Source: Zygnema cylindricum (taxonomy: Eukaryota > Streptophyta > Zygnematophyceae > Zygnematales > Zygnemataceae). From it: a stretch of DNA of 43,585 nucleotides. Shown in pieces: positions 43,580 to 43,585 of this stretch (position 1 is the first letter of the stretch; every line of letters begins with the position of its first letter). The notes beneath the pieces were generated by a model. That model had not been told where the DNA came from. It worked only from the letters and a program-made list of their open reading frames with translations, and did not search any database. The stretch is from positions 22,865 to 66,449 of the forward strand of contig JBBHKE010001885.1 of NCBI GenBank assembly GCA_037447655.1, given 5' to 3'. Made by a program: the position numbers and the translations under genes.

Positions 43580-43585
43580 ATATCA

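Overview
This window is non-genic eukaryotic DNA. It is dominated by a large AT-rich satellite and carries broken LTR retrotransposons at its edges. I recognise no host protein-coding gene, tRNA, rRNA, CRISPR array or bacterial-type operon. The Ty1/copia elements (order gag-protease-integrase-RT-RNase H) and a Ty3/gypsy fragment (protease-RT), together with very long short-period satellite arrays, fit heterochromatin of a plant-like genome such as pericentromere, knob or subtelomere. The host lineage cannot be settled from this sequence.

Layout, left to right. 1-390 is a 40-bp satellite called family A here. 391-465 holds about two monomers of a second 40-bp satellite, family B. 466-1902 is the 5' part (gag, leader, LTR) of a copia element on the minus strand. 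1903-32827 is an almost continuous plus-oriented family B array. Its interruptions are a 10-N assembly gap (10725-10734), a second family A block (10735-11009) and a 1018-bp solo LTR with a 5-bp target duplication (30254-31271). By length, family B amounts to roughly 740 monomers. It has two subfamilies laid out in blocks. B1 has a TTATCGCTAA core (1903-10724, 11010-13708, 17209-20066). B2 has a TTAGCGCTAA core (13709-17208, 20067-30253, 31272-32827). One base change turns the B1 core into a perfect palindrome. The first B2 block is a near-identical copy of 21011-24270, joined out of register into B1.

32828-37176 is a decayed copia element (+) that ends abruptly in RNase H. It abuts about 146 bp of family B in inverted orientation (37177-37322). 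The rest, 37323-43579, lies on the minus strand and reads as one composite copia element: 5' LTR (43100-43579), broken gag, integrase, a 2.66-kb foreign insert (38732-41393), copia RNase H, polypurine tract and 3' LTR (37502-37982). Beyond that LTR lies a second gag start. The foreign insert replaces the copia reverse-transcriptase region. It contains a Ty3/gypsy protease-RT fragment on the same strand plus 1.4 kb of unassigned DNA with a GC-rich 20-bp minisatellite.

None of the retroelement genes is intact. Stops, frameshifts and lost catalytic residues appear in all of them; the best preserved is the copia RNase H at 38008-38676. The most distinctive material is the palindrome-bearing 40-bp satellite with its block-wise evolution, and the copia/gypsy composite.
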